Shown here in pieces: positions 1 to 12,458 of a stretch of DNA of 64,000 nt. Position 1 is the first letter of the stretch, and every line of letters begins with the position of its first letter. The position numbers and the translations under genes were made by a program. Source of the DNA: Siphonodentalium dalli (taxonomy: Eukaryota > Mollusca > Scaphopoda > Gadilida > Siphonodentaliidae); contig CP136062.1 of the NCBI GenBank assembly GCA_032622095.1, positions 140,824,351 through 140,888,350 of the forward strand, written 5' to 3'. Below the pieces are notes generated by a model that saw only the letters and a program-made list of their open reading frames with translations, was not told the origin of the DNA and made no database searches.

Positions 1-4
1 TGTG

Positions 5-263
5 TTAACCCTTTCTATACTAAATACTCATTGACGAGTAGTTCCTTTTGGAAATGTTCAGAAAAAATAGTTCAACAAATGGCAAGATCGATCTTATTAT
101 ATAAACATTTCCCCACTAAGGAATATGAATCATTCTGCTCTTGTATTATCTGTTTTCAGTATGCAGTCTGCTTTTATTGCCTGAACACCAGTGAACACCC
201 AACAATTCCAATGTATACTTTTATAACTGAATGGGAGAATCCATTCCATATAGAAAGGGTTAA
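5..263 (+). mobile_element. piggyBac-like MITE, family A
   Basis: TTAA on both sides. The ends are CCCTTTCTATACTAAATACT and an inverse with small changes. Internal marks are GGAAATGTTCAG, CCAATGTATACTTTTATAAC and GGGAGAATCCATT. A TTAA duplication with CCC-starting TIRs is the signature of piggyBac-type transposition. Confidence 0.85.
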
Positions 264-884
264 AATGATATCTCATTTGTAAATATTTAAAGCAGTTTAA
301 TCCATTCACAACTGTACTTAATTGACAGGCAATACACTTATAGCTATTTATACCCAGTTATTTTTATCAGTGTGGGATAGTTGGAAGATTCTGATATTTC
401 CTCCATTCACTATTGTGTACCCAAGCATACACATAAAACTCCCTAATGCAATTCACTGTTATTAGGGATGTGATTAATGAGACTGTTACATTCTTAGGGG
501 ACCGGCCTCATTAAGTACCCAGGAGTGCATGCCCTAAACAAGTCAGTCAATGCATGCATAGTATTGATTTCTAAGAATCAATGGAAGCTCTTGGGGGTCA
601 ATATAAAAATTCTTTACATCCTGAATAGACGAATTGTTTGTTTGGTTGTATGTGATGATATTTCATGAGGACAATACTACATACTAATTATAATACTGGC
701 AACGCCTTCTTAGTACTATGTGTAAGAAAGTGATATCTCTCTTATGAATCTTCATACTATGTACTAATTATAATACAACATAAATAGGCTATTATAATAG
801 CATGCGTACTAACAAGGCTTTGCACCAAGGGCACTGTTAATGACCTCAGATGTAAACTTTGGATTGTGATCACAAGATGAATTT
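264..884. other. No gene seen
   Basis: AT-rich sequence with one short direct repeat (CATACTAATTATAATAC at about 680 and 756). No coding frame with splice sites. Confidence 0.5.
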
Positions 885-1134
885 TTAACCATCCATGACT
901 GGAGCTTCCTAAAATTCATGAAAACCCTGTGCCGATGCATTCTCTTATATATGCGAGTCTCCCATATATATATACATACATGTAAGAGAATGCATTGGCC
1001 TAACAATATTTACCTTGACCTTGTAAGCCAGTGCATTCTCTTTTATATGCAATGCTCGCATATATAGGAGAATGCACTGGCATAAGGTATTTTATAATGC
1101 TGCACCAGCGCAGCTCCGGTCATGGAAGGGTTAA
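885..1134 (+). mobile_element. piggyBac-like MITE, family B, with two hairpin cores
   Basis: TTAA on both sides. Left CCATCCATGACTGGAGCTTC; right GCAGCTCCGGTCATGGAAGGG. Two copies of the core hairpin (ATGCATTCTCTTATATATGC type) are separated by CAATATTTACCTTGACCTTG. Confidence 0.82.
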
Positions 1135-1903
1135 CAACCAAATTTCATTGACATCCAATGACTCATCTCTGATACATTGTTGTATGGGAGGCATATTCAG
1201 GGCCAGGAGCCTCTGTCACTAAAGCCAATATAAAAAAATTGCTAGATTTACATCCCCTCCCGACCCTATTTTTTGTACCCTCATTTTTTTTTATTTATAT
1301 CTTATTTTACATATATATCTTATGTAAACTTTTTTCTCAAGTCTTAAAACCACCGTCAAATTACATTTATGATTTAACCCATTCATCAGTCTATTTTTAT
1401 CAAATTGGACAATCAACGTATTATATAAGATAGAATACTGCTTCAATATAGATCTACAGCTGTCCATGACCATTTATGTTAGGAAGAATTTTATATAAAA
1501 AAATAAAATTTGCCCTCCCGCCCCATTTTTCTGAAAAAGTTGGATGTAAATGTACCAATTTATTTATAAATATTGTAATCTCTAAACCATTGATTCAGAC
1601 GTTTCAATATCTGTTATCTGGAACTCAGGCAGTAAATATTAGCTAGATACAGCTAGATACGGTATTTGTTGCAGGAGTTATTGTAGTGAATATGAGTGAA
1701 AGGGGTCATACCTGTTTGTATTTTACGAACATCTATTAAATGGTTGAGGTGTTATGTTCAAAATCTGGACAAAAATTACAATCAAAACTTAATTTCCTTG
1801 TAAATTTCATTTATAGATATGAGTTTTTAACAATTAATGATTTTTTAAAGTACATTGTGAATTCCCACAGCTCATGTACTAATTTATCTGGTCAGACAAA
1901 TGT

Positions 1904-2087
1904 TTAACTCTTTCATGACGGAAGCTGCGCTGGTGCAGCATTAGAGATATATGCGAGTCTCCCATAGGGTCAAGGTAAAGGTAAATATTTTTAGGCCAAT
2001 GTATTCTCTTAGAATATATTTATAAGAGAATGCATTGGCACAGGGTTTTTGCAAAATTTCAGGAAGCTCCATTCATGGAAGGGTTAA
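1904..2087 (-). mobile_element. piggyBac-like MITE, family B
   Basis: TTAA-CTCTTTCATGACGGAAGCTG on the left and CATTCATGGAAGGG-TTAA on the right. One core hairpin and the AGGTCAAGGTAAA linker in reverse order. Confidence 0.8.
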
Positions 2088-2460
2088 GATCAAAGCCGCT
2101 CATCTCCTTTCAAAGTGTAAGGGTTAATCGTGTCACAGTATTGCCATCTGAAATCTACATAGCATGCCCATATTGGCACTGTAAGTCACATGGTTTCATA
2201 CTGGAAACTAACATGGTCTATCTGCCCAGAGATGAAATCAACATGAATGAGAGTCAGGATGCAGGTGTCCAGCTAAGTACAACGAAATACGGAAAAGTAG
2301 ACCCTACCTAATCTGGTATTATTTCATTTGAGGGCTCATATGATCGATCCTGGCACTATCCCTATTTCACTATATAATTTCAGACCCTTTGAAATGGTTT
2401 GGGAGTCTGGAGTTTGGGTGCCCAAACTAATTATAAAAAACAAAATTTAATCAAGACCAC

Positions 2461-3690
2461 TAATAATAAGGGAAACACCAAGCGTGGGCCAATCCTCAAT
2501 TCACAAATTTCCCAGTCAAACAAGGGGCATAACTCTGGAAACAATTAATGGACAAAAGCCATATTATGTGGATATCCTTCCCCCAACCTGTGCTATGAAC
2601 ATGTCAAAGGACAATGAAAAACCGATAATTAACACCAGAGTTACAAGCTGAAATGTTCAGACACATAATTCAAAAATTTCCAAGTCAAACAAGGGATGTA
2701 ATTCGGGTAAAAATTAATGGATGAAACCTGTAGTATGTGGATATCCTTTCCCCCAAACTGTGCTATCACCATGCCAACAAAATCCAATAATAAAGACATC
2801 CACAGCATATTAATGTTTGTTATGGATGCATTGACGTGTTTTACACTTGACGTGTTTTACACTTAGTCCAGCAAAGGGCCATAACTCTGGAAAAAAGTGC
2901 GGACAAAACCTGCACTATGTGCAGATCCATTCCACATTGCTAGTCTACCAGCATACCAAAGGTCGCCGATAGTGAGACCACCATGTTCCCTGAAAAGTCA
3001 AATTCTGGACAAAATATAGTGACCAAATTTGAATTTGACCTGTGTATTCTGAACTGTACACCATTTACCAAATATCAAGTTATCATCTGGACAACTTAAC
3101 AATAAATTATTTCCCCCGAGCTGAAAAAGGGAAATAACTCCATCAAAACTCATCGGGCCGTGACCATTTTGAAACGTAATCATATGGAAATTTGTTTTCC
3201 AGGGGTGGCATGTGGGTAAACGCATTCTGTAAACGCATTTGAAAGTCGCAAAAAAACTGACACAAATGACAAAACGCTTAACGGATATTCAAAGATGCAT
3301 AAAAGGTCTCAGACCCAAGAAACAAGGTGGCAGTCGAAAAGGGGCAAAAGCCGCATAACTCCATCAAAAATCATTTGACCATGACCACAATTGAACCACA
3401 TACCAAATATAATAAAAGGTCAGCGGACCACAGTATCCCGCGAAAACATGTCAAGTCGATGCCGCTTTGTTAAAGAAATTTAAAAAAATGTTGAAATTTT
3501 CTAAGTCGAAAAGGGTTAATAACTCCATAAATAAATAATTTTTCCGTCATCTATATACATGCTGCACATCTCCAATATGTGGGTAACCATACTATGAAGT
3601 TTCAAATATCTACGATAAAAACTGTAGGAGTAGTTGATTACACCATGAAGGTACCCTCATACAGAACAATATAAAAAATGTTGAAATTTT
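2461..3690. repeat. Degenerate tandem array, 170-200 bp units, first part
   Basis: The phrase GGCATAACTCTGGAAA ... GACAAAACC ... TATGTGGATATCC recurs with a spacing of 170-180 bp at about 2550, 2720 and 2900. It is followed by further units with CATAACTCCATCAAAA and GACCATGACCA. The ORFs in it are artefacts of the repetition. Confidence 0.75.
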
Positions 3691-3694
3691 CTAA

Positions 3695-4894
3695 AGGTGC
3701 TTTCACATACATGCGTTTAACGCATGCGTTTTACGCATCCGTACTCGCATCCGTATGCGCATTGTTCGATCTCCAATGTTATCGCTGGGGCTTTCACATA
3801 CCATCCGCTAAACGCGCGTGCGTGCATGCATAACTTTTCGCTCCGAGACCGAAAAGCTGTCCGCTTTACACATAAGCGGACAGGGGTATTCAGTGCGATG
3901 TCGTTAATCATGGGATATACCGTAGATATTTTGTGGTGTTTACGAATGAGAATGGTATAATATGTGGGGGCGTAGCCAGCTGGCACCATGCTATCTAATC
4001 TTGGGTCAAATTAAACAAGAATGAAATAATTGTGATGGCAGTTATACGGTAGGTCAAAATATACATCAAATGACATTGAATGCCTTGGTTTTGTGGGAAG
4101 TAGCATTTTTGCTGGCAGTCTCTCATATAGAAGCGTAGGTGCACCATGCCTAAACACAGGTAAAAAGCTTGTTTCGACGATGAGCTGATAGATTCTGTAC
4201 GCCAATTTGACAACCTGTTTAATCCGAAAAATATTGGATATCACGATTCACAGAGATCGCAAAATTCATGGGAAACAATTTTGAGCGCCATGAAGAACTC
4301 GGGACATAGAGAATGTTCAGGCAATTAGCTCTCAGTCCATGCACGATGGCAGGGTGACACAATGTGTATAGTATTTTGTTGTTTATTTGGGGAGGGTGGT
4401 TCATCTGTTGTTTTAACTGATGCTAAATTCATGTCAACATCAATATAGATTCAATATTCACTATACCATAATTCAGCATTTGGTATGTTGGTATTTCTGT
4501 TAAATATATCAATATCTTGGGATATATTACCAAATTATATTGCTAAATTTCTGTTCATTTAGTCTACATATGTGTATTTGTTCGTCCCTATATTGGTGAG
4601 TGAAACTGAACACATTTGTTTCAATACTAAAACGATTCATGGATTCGTTGCATGGAGGACAATGAAAGTAAACTAAATTTGAAGACAATGTGGAGAAGTA
4701 TTCAAGATAAGTATACCCAATTAAGCAATCATTGGAACGTCCTCGTCGTCGTCGGAATCCATGGCGAAAGGACAATATGTAAACACAAATAATTCTTCAT
4801 GCATCCGCTAACGGACACGTACGCGCAGAGGTAAACGGAGGTATGTGAAAGCACTAAACGCACGTCCGCCTAACACATCCGTAAAACGCATGCG
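3695..4894. mobile_element. 1.2-kb insertion with CpG-rich ends in a tandem-repeat unit
   Basis: The host unit TTGAAATTTTCTAAGTCGAA is intact at 3490-3509 and split here after TAA (left) and before CAAGTCGAA (right). Both ends carry GCTTTCACATAC, CGCATGCGTTTTACG and GTCCGC-type motifs but in different order. A 3-bp TAA/CAA flank suggests PIF/Harbinger-type insertion. On the minus strand from 4760 an acidic ATG run (MDSDDDEDVPMIA) is readable before a stop. No transposase is recognised. Confidence 0.6.
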
Positions 4895-5142
4895 CAAGTC
4901 GAAAAGGGTTAATAACTTTGTCAAAAAATAATATTTCCGTCATCTATATACATGTACATGTATGTTGCACATCTTCAATATATGGGCAACAATATTCTGA
5001 GGTTTCAAATCTCTGGGATGAAATCTGTAGGAGGAGATGATTACACCATGAAGGTACTCAAAAGTGTGACGGACGGACAAACGAACGGACGGAGCCCGTT
5101 TCTCTAGTCCCCCGAAAATCAATTTTTCGAGGGACAAAAAAT
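4895..5142. repeat. Last unit of the array, with ACGGACGG tract and hairpin end
   Basis: It repeats 3500-3660 (TTTCCGTCATCTATATACATG ... GATTACACCATGAAGGTAC), then GACGGACGGACAAACGAACGG and a TCCCCCGAAAA / TTTTTCGAGGGA hairpin terminus. Confidence 0.78.
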
Positions 5143-5429
5143 ATTCTGTTAACTATTGCTGAAATTATCAACCAGACAATGCAAAAACTGTGATATCTAA
5201 GTAAAATAAACGGTCGTCGACAACGTGTCCCCTGAAAAAGTGGCTTTTTTTTAGTAAGGATAGCTTTTTTTTCAGAACTCTGTCAAAATTCATCAGACCG
5301 TGACCAAAATCAAACTTGGCCTTTGTCTTCTTAAATTTGAACCATGTACCAAATATCAAGAGATTCAGTTGTCGAACTTAAAAAACAATCAGATATCGAA
5401 ATGTAAAGTTATCATCCAGAAACCAAAAT

Positions 5430-6702
5430 AATCAGCAAATTTTAAGTCAACAAGGACCATAACTCCAGCAACAAGAGATGGACTGTCGTCCGGTGCATAC
5501 CCCCTCATGGCATACCGCCTAGTGTGGGCACATCTATAACTTATGATGGCTATACTCAGACATATGGACCCAGAAATCAGCATTTTCATATAAACAAAGA
5601 TGAATAACTATAGAACAAAAAACCAAAACAAACATTTGAATGTGCCATTAACTGTCCTCATAGTGGTGAACATCCATACAAAATTTCATTGAGATCCGAG
5701 CATTACTGTTCAAGTTATGAGCTGAACAGACATCGGATGGATCAAACAGCCAACATTTCCAGATAAACAAAGATGAATTACTCTAGAATGGAAAAGCAGA
5801 ACAGAACAATGGAACCCCCTATTGAATGTCATCATAGCAGTGAACATCTATACCAAATTCCATTGAGATCCCAGCACAACTGTTGAAGTTACGACATGAA
5901 GACACCAGACGGACCAAAAAGCCAACATTTATTTCCAGATGAACAAAGATGAGTAACTCTAGAATGGAAAAGCGGAACAAAACGATGGAACCCTCTTTTT
6001 TATGTCCTCATAGTAGTGAACATCCATACCAAATCCCATTGAGATCCCAGTACAACTGTCGAAGTTACAATATGAACAGACACCAGACGAACCAAAAAGC
6101 CAACATTTCCAGATGAACAAAGATGTATAACTCTAGAATGGAAAATCCGAACAAAACGATGGAACCCTCTATTGAATGCCCTCATAGTAGTGAACATCCA
6201 TACAAAATTTCATTGAGATCCGAGCACTACTGTTCAGGTTATGACATGAACAGACACCAGATGGACCAAAACTCCAACATTTCAAGATAAACAAAGATGA
6301 ATAACTCTAGAATGGAAAATCGGAACAAAACGATGGAACCCTCTATTTAATGTCCACATAGTTGTGAACATCCACACCAAATTTGGTTGAGATCCCAGCA
6401 CAACTGTTGAAGTTACGACATGAACAGACACCAGATGTACCAAAAAGCCACTATTTCCAGATAAACAAAGATGAATAACTCTAGAATGGAAAATCCAAAC
6501 AAAACGATGGAACCCTCTATTAAATGTCCTCATAATAGTGAACATCCATACCTAATTTCATTGAGATCCGAGCACTACTGTTCAAGTTATGACACGAACA
6601 GACATCGGACGGACGTACGAACGGACGGACGCACGCACGGACGGACGGGCGGACAGGTGCAAAACAATATACCCCCCCTTTTTTTTTTAAAAGGGGGTAT
6701 AA
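5430..6702. repeat. Tandem array, six 165-180 bp units, ACGGACGG tail and hairpin end
   Basis: AAAGATGAATAACTCTAGAA recurs at 5599, 5767, 5947, 6119, 6293 and 6470 with AACATCCATACCAAATTTCA and GAACAGACACCAGA between. It finishes with a GGACGGACG-rich tract (6608-6655) and TATACCCCCC / GGGGGTATA. Confidence 0.88.
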
Positions 6703-7066
6703 AAATGGCCAGACCAAACCCAAATTCAAACTTGACCTGTATCTTCATGTGGTTAATGCATACACCAAATTTAATAATATTGTCGGCGGACTAAAAAGGG
6801 GCATAACTCTTGTCAAAATTCATCGGACCATGACCAAAATCAAACTTGACCTCAATAAAGTGATGGTTATTCCACATACCAAGTTTTGTTTCGATCGGAT
6901 AATTTGAACTGGAGTTTTATGGAGCACATGAAGCTGGTATATCAATATTTCGTGTATTTGTCAATCTCATAACTCCTTCCAAATTATGGAATTTGGAAGC
7001 TCGAATGAGCCATGTCCATTTAAACTATTACATGTACTGTCAAAATATCGCCGGTGCCATTTCGTT

Positions 7067-7310
7067 AAACAAAGTCTGAACTGCGCAGATATGTAAACAA
7101 ACAGTCCTTAATTCTTACCAATAAAATCACCGATAAACAAAGTCTGAACTGTGCAGATATGTAAACAAACAGTCCTGCACAGATGTGTTAACAAACAGTC
7201 CTTAATTCTTACCAATAAAATCACCGATAAACAAAGTCTGAACTGCGCAGATATGTAAACAAACAGTCCTTAATTCTTACCGATAAAATCACCGATAAAC
7301 AAACGAGAAT
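7067..7310. repeat. Local tandem repeat, about 66-95 bp units
   Basis: AAACAAAGTCTGAACTG(C/T)GCA plus GATATGTAAACAAACAGTCC and TTAATTCTTACC(A/G)ATAAAAT occur three times in a row, at about 7068, 7134 and 7229. Confidence 0.9.
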
Positions 7311-7865
7311 GATTTTGTCACCCACTCTTTATTTAATTTATACGAAAGAATGGCGTTGTGCATTGGCATTTTTGATTTAAATACCTGCGATGAGCTTTAA
7401 GAAATGAATGGAGTTTGAGTGTGTTTTATATAATGGTATTGAGCTGTGGCTGTTGGGTACATTGTGTAACGCTAAATGTGCTCCAAAACTATCGTTTTAT
7501 TACATTTAATGATACAGCCCTCATACAGTAATTGGCTACTTCAATCAGCAATGACGAAGCCATTTGCTGAAACAAACTGGGACACAGCAAAGGGTTGCTG
7601 TAGTGGATTGCCAAAGCCAAACAGCCTGAATTAAGAGGGCTGAATGGTAACAGTATTGGACATTATCAGCTTGGAACTGAATTAATCGGGTCTATTTGTA
7701 TGCAAATTTTAGCTTGCAAGTTTTTTGTGTGCAATTAAATCCAAAATTAGTTATCAGCAGCTTCGTAATTTAATTGGTATCGCCTGAAGTTTCATCTATT
7801 AAAATGTAGCATTATGTCTTGATAACAGGGACATTCCGATCTGATCATAATATTACAATATATAT

Positions 7866-7937
7866 AAACCAAACACCTCTCTAAACCAGACAAAATGTCG
7901 GTCCAGATGAGGTTTGGTTTGGAGAGATTTTACTGTA
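7866..7937 (-). mobile_element. pogo/Tc1-like terminus, single end
   Basis: Reversed, TA-CAGTAAAATCTCTCCAAAC leads into paired AACCAAACCTC and AAACCAGACAAAATG motifs, which resembles pogo-type termini. No matching opposite end was found. Confidence 0.4.
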
Positions 7938-8017
7938 TTGAATATCACTCCAGATTCGAATACACACTCTTATAACTCGGTTCAGCGGAAACCTGCATCG
8001 CCCATTATCTTACAATA

Positions 8018-8202
8018 CTCTCAGGTGCTTAATAATCATGATGGCATAATAATAGTGATGGGTGGGGATTTAGGCTGAAATTAATAATCGTGATGGCAAT
8101 CTCACTCTCTGTCTCAAATGCCAAATAATAGTGAACATAGGGAATTTTCTCAAAAATTAATAATCGTGCCGACACTATTATAATTTATTAGGCACCTGAG
8201 AG
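8018..8202. mobile_element. MITE with CTCTCAGGTGCC termini, TA target
   Basis: 185 bp bounded by TA on both sides. The ends are CTCTCAGGTGC(C/T)TAATAAT and its inverse. The internal motifs TAATAATCGTG and TAATAGTGATGG are repeated in both orientations. The closest relative is 61670-61850. Confidence 0.85.
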
Positions 8203-8551
8203 TACATGACAGTCCAAAACAGCTGCATTAGCACGGGACCTTCTCCCAAAAACAGTCCTGGGACTGTCAAAAATCAATTTGCGCCCATCATCCAACTTTT
8301 TAATGTGATATCGTGCAATTACCAGCAGCAAGATTTACTTCTGTAACTAAAGGGGTTGATAGGAAGACAGCCCAAATTCAAGGCTATGTCGTCCATGGCA
8401 GGATGCCGAAACTTTTAATTTTCTATTATTTCTGTTTTGTTAAAACTGTATGCATTCAGACAAATAAAATATCTATCTATCTATCAGGCATTATTAATAT
8501 TGGTGTGGACTAACTGAAATTTTTTTTTGTGAATTTATATTAAAATCTTAC

Positions 8552-8711
8552 CTTTTATGACCATTTCTGCCCCTGGTGGATCTTGTCTCTCACACCCACA
8601 TAAGAGGCACCTTTCATGGTCGAGATAAGGATTAGCTCCTCGTGGTAACTCAGGAAGAGGTAGGTCGGCTTCATCCCGGCCATCCATTAATTTTTCCAAC
8701 TTCTTCAAAGT
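8552..8711 (-). CDS. Internal exon of an unidentified gene (CLLCGC motif)
   Basis: Seen: on the minus strand, acceptor TTCTTACAG and donor AAAAG|GTAAGA bound 160 nt that are open in one frame (53 codons plus one base). The peptide starts TLKKLEKLMDGRDEADLPLP, continues ELPRGANPYLDHERCLLCGC and ends with a PPGAEMVIK segment. The first part is a charged amphipathic stretch; the middle has a CxxCxC cysteine group that could bind metal with cysteines in neighbouring exons. I do not recognise the family. Entry is in phase 0 and exit in phase 1. Both candidate first exons at 27029-27006 and 24016-23879 end in phase 0 with GAG and could splice to it, but that is inference. The next exon would be at lower coordinates or beyond position 1. 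A hAT MITE with its target duplication starts 26 bp upstream of the acceptor. Confidence 0.7.
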
Positions 8712-8745
8712 CTGTAAGAATTAATGTTCATGATTATAACATGTC

Positions 8746-9205
8746 CAAGCTTGAGTTTAGTGCGTATGTCATTTGCTGAATGAGGTCCCGGAGGGGGAAT
8801 TTAGTGATGCTATCCCACAAAGCGGGCTAGCATCACCAAATTCACTCTCTGGGGACCTCAATCTGCATCAGCTCATCTGCTATGGGAGATATAGACTCAG
8901 ATTGAAGTTCCCAAATGGTGAATATTGTGATGTACACCCATTGGGAACCTCGAATATGCAATGTGTCATCTGCCAATTTGGGGATATAGAGAATCTAAAC
9001 AAATTTAAGAAATAAAATCAATGTGAAGAAGTGTCTATAGACATTTTGTAATAAAGAAACTTTTGGGAGAAGATGAGGCCTAAGCAGAATGAGGTCCCCA
9101 GAGGGTGAATTTAGTGATGCTAGCCCACTATGCGGGATAGCATCACTAAATTCACACTCTGGGGACCTCATTCTGTAAATGACAGGCACACTAAACTCAG
9201 ACTTG
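8746..9205. mobile_element. hAT MITE, CAAGCTTGAGTTTAG family, perfect 8-bp duplication
   Basis: AACATGTC lies at 8738-8745 and 9206-9213. The ends CAAGCTTGAGTTTAGTG and, reversed, CAAGTCTGAGTTTAGTG lead to TGTCATTTGC and a double hairpin built from GAGGTCCCCAGAGGGTGAA and its inverse. The open frames in it are palindrome artefacts. Confidence 0.88.
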
Positions 9206-9659
9206 AACATGTCAATTGTTGCTTTATGGGACTCATAATATTCAAGCCTCTACAAGAGGTACACATCGGAGATGCTGTGGTTGAGTTGTGGCAAAAGAAA
9301 ATGTGTACTGGAATAGAACCCATGAATTGAATTTGGTCAAAATCGGATTACATTTGTTAAGAGTTATCATGCTTACATAGCAATTTAAGACATTCGGTAA
9401 TCAATTCAGGAGGCATAACTCCTGAAAAGAAATTTTGGTGGGACTGGTTTTCGAACTCATCCAAGAGATTCATGAATAGAAGACATCAATCAAATTTGGT
9501 CAAAATCAGGTCACTTTGTTAACTTATCATTCTTGTGTTGCAACATGGGTGGACAGACGGTGTGTACAATTTGTGACTGCATGCAAGTATTTCACGTATA
9601 AATTTTATTGACCTATTTAGATCTCCATTACAAAAGCAAGAGATTAATACATGTACTAC

Positions 9660-10156
9660 ATGTTTAACAAGAGATTGCCCTGGCAGTGCTGGCATATCCC
9701 CAGCAAACCGACAAAGTATGGTTGAGATATCTGCTCAGACAGAAAACAAAACCCAACATTTTCATATAAACAAAGATAAATATCTCTCTAACGGAAAACA
9801 TGAACCAACCGATTGAATACTCGATTGATTGCCATCATAGTAGTGAACATTCATAACAAATTTCATTGATATCCATCAACCGGTGGTGGGGATACGAACT
9901 TAAAACCAAAACTTCCAAATAACCAAAGATGAATAACTCTAGAACTGAAAACCGGGGGGGAAAAAAAGATTGAACACTCCATTGAGTGCTCTCATAGTAG
10001 TGAACATCCATGCCAAATTTAATTCAGATCCGACAACTGTTGTTTGAGATATCTGCCAAGACGGAGGGAAAAATGAAGGGATAAATTACGTACAGACGAA
10101 CGGACAGACAAGGTCAATCCAGTATACCCCGCCATTCTCTTCGTGAGTGGGGGTAT
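9660..10156. repeat. Shorter copy of the AAAGATGAATAACTCTAG unit family
   Basis: Two to three units (9772, 9925) with the same tail: ACGAACGGACAGACAAGG then TATACCCCGCC / GGGGGTATA. A family A piggyBac-like MITE abuts the tail. Confidence 0.8.
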
Positions 10157-10402
10157 AAATACTCATTCACAAGTAGTTCTCTTAGGAAATGTTCAATTAA
10201 TAAATTCGACAAACGGCCATATTGAACTTATTATCAAAATATTTCACACCAATAAATTTTCAGTCTTCTGCACTAAGTGCACCCGTATTATCTGTCGTCT
10301 GCTTATATGTTACCTGAACATCTCTCCTGAATACTAACAAATTATTCCTATGTATACTTTTAAAACTCAATGGGAGAATACATTTAGTATAGAAAGGATT
10401 AA
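10157..10402 (+). mobile_element. piggyBac-like MITE, family A, left end truncated
   Basis: It begins at AAATACTCATTCACAAGTAG directly after a GGGGGTATA hairpin end, so the first 13 bases and TTAA are missing. The right end TTTAGTATAGAAAGGATTAA is intact. Confidence 0.78.
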
Positions 10403-10482
10403 ATTTGATCCTTGAATATTATTAGATGCTTTTAAGTTTTACTGCTACTGATGTGTATTTCACATGTAGTCATATTTCAGAA

Positions 10483-10927
10483 TTACATGTTTGAGTGCCA
10501 CGAGCCGATCTCATCGGCCCTAATTTACGGTGTGTAAATTCGGCCCTAAAAACAATTTTTTTTTTTTTGGGTTGAATTTTTTTTGGGTATGCTATAGCGA
10601 ATTTAAAAACAAACTGGATAACACCTTACGGGCATGTTATAACTCAAAACTATCACCAAGTATTCATAGTAATAATTTTGATGCCCATAAAAAACAAGAT
10701 TCCCTGGCACTAAACCTACTAAATAAGTCTGTTAAAGAATACAAGAAAACAATATTAAAATTGTAAACAATTGTAAAAAATAATAACAAAAGATGAAAAA
10801 TTGTTAGGCCAATGCATTCTCTTATATATGCGAGGCGACCTATGGTCGACTCGCATATATAAGAGAATGCATTGGCACAGGGTATATGGGTTGATACAAA
10901 AATCGGACCTGGCACTCAAAGGGTTAT
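10483..10927 (+). mobile_element. TTAA-type MITE, family D (TTTGAGTGCC termini)
   Basis: Left TTAC-ATGTTTGAGTGCCACGAGCC and right, reversed, ATAA-CCCTTTGAGTGCCAGGTCC. It carries the same core hairpin as family C (10803-10880) with an almost identical sequence to 36530-36600. Confidence 0.65.
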
Positions 10928-11189
10928 TACATGTTCTGTCACATCAAACGTGGCGACATTGATCCGGGCCAGGAATCTACATCACTATTGTAATCTCTAA
11001 AGCGTCGCTTCTGACGTTTGGATAGCAGCTATCTGGAACTCATGCATAGTTGAGCTTGATATTTGTTTCACTTGTAAATGTGGATTTTACGAAAAACTAT
11101 TAAATGGTTGAGATGTGTTTGATGTTCAAAAACAGGACACAATCTATACCTATTTTCAATTATAATATAAATATAAATTTTAATGATTA

Positions 11190-12458
11190 GGCCAAAAAAA
11201 ATAAATTATTTGTTTCCTATTACGGTGCCAAAAAATTCCAGGTAGGTAGGTAGGGATTTTTTTTGTTTTTGTAATATTTTTTTTATTTTTCCCCGAACAG
11301 TTAAGAAGTACATTAATGCTTACTGTTTATACTTGTGTCAAGGCTGTCCATGTAAATTGCAAGTAAACAGTTAATGTAGCACAATAATATGATAAGTATT
11401 GTCAATGTTGACAAACGTATGCCTCCCAGGCACTCAACTACATGTATGCATGCAGCTCTCTTGTAATTATTATCTCAGTTTAGATTGTGGTGGCACATCT
11501 TCCTCATAACACAATATTGACATATCAACCGACCCAAGATGAACACCATAATGGGGCTTTTCTATGACTATAATAACATAACTTGTATGATATTAATTCA
11601 AACCTCACTTAAATACTTGGTCATACACCTCAGGACCTAAGACACACCTCCACTGGCAGGATATCTCACATGCACCTCAGACACATTGCACAGGGTGTAA
11701 ATGTTCCTCAGACACCCCTCAATCGCATCATAATATAAAGTCCCATACCACACTGAAAATGGTACCACAGACCACACCTTGACTGTCAGAGGTACCACAC
11801 CTCAATATTCAACTTTGAAGTTCCTTATATACATTGGCATATGCATGCTTGTAAGTTTTATACACCTAAACAAACCAGTAGATAATTTCATGTGCTTTTT
11901 AGTGCCCATCCCAGAAAGTGTTTGATATGGTAGACATGTAGTCAACTTTATACTGTCTGTATACATACTAGTAACTACCAGTATACATGAACACTACATG
12001 TATGAATCCTTGATTTACTGGGGAGAGGAACTTAAAATTCTGATATAGAAAGTCTTCTACCTATATATTGCTCTATAACAGATAAGACTTATTCCCACAA
12101 GACATGGGAGTTAAACAAACAAGATTACCACAGGCAGGTTTTAAAGACTGCAGATTTATTGGTGAGATTGGGATTCATCTGCAACAACAAATGGACATGT
12201 ATTTTAATAGAAGTAAATTGTTTTCGAAAATTCCATCTAAAATTATTGCTGCTTAATGTAAATATAGTATATATTTAGTGATATAGATGTGTTTACATGC
12301 CAATTACATATATTAAACAAAATAAAAAAAAAGAAACAATTTTTTTTTTTTTTGGGGGGGGATGAAATCAGTGGAAATTTGAAAAAAAAAGTCCAGGTCA
12401 GCCCAATTTCGGCAGGTCGGTCGGGTAACCGGAAACATAGATGTTTTTTGTTTTGGCC
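11190..12458. mobile_element. PIF/Harbinger-like nonautonomous element, TTA target duplication (relative)
   Basis: TTA flanks both sides (11187-11189, 12459-12461). The ends GGCCAAAAAAAATAAAT and, reversed, GGCCAAAACAAAAAACAT are followed by GTTTCC and an AGGTAGGTAGG / CGACCGACCTGCC region. It is similar to 21514-22339 but more degenerate. The interior is noncoding, with microsatellite-like ATACATG tracts. Confidence 0.6.

Noticed and set aside
6471-6794. 107-codon ORF and its antisense partner
   Set aside because: Produced by the tandem unit and the ACGGACGG tract (RTDGRTHGRT), a typical low-complexity artefact.
8773-9330. ORFs with repeated EGEFSDA / SGLASPNSPSGDL
   Set aside because: The same peptides appear in every copy of the hAT MITE hairpin (31.4, 41.3 and 56.4 kb) and on both strands; palindrome artefact.
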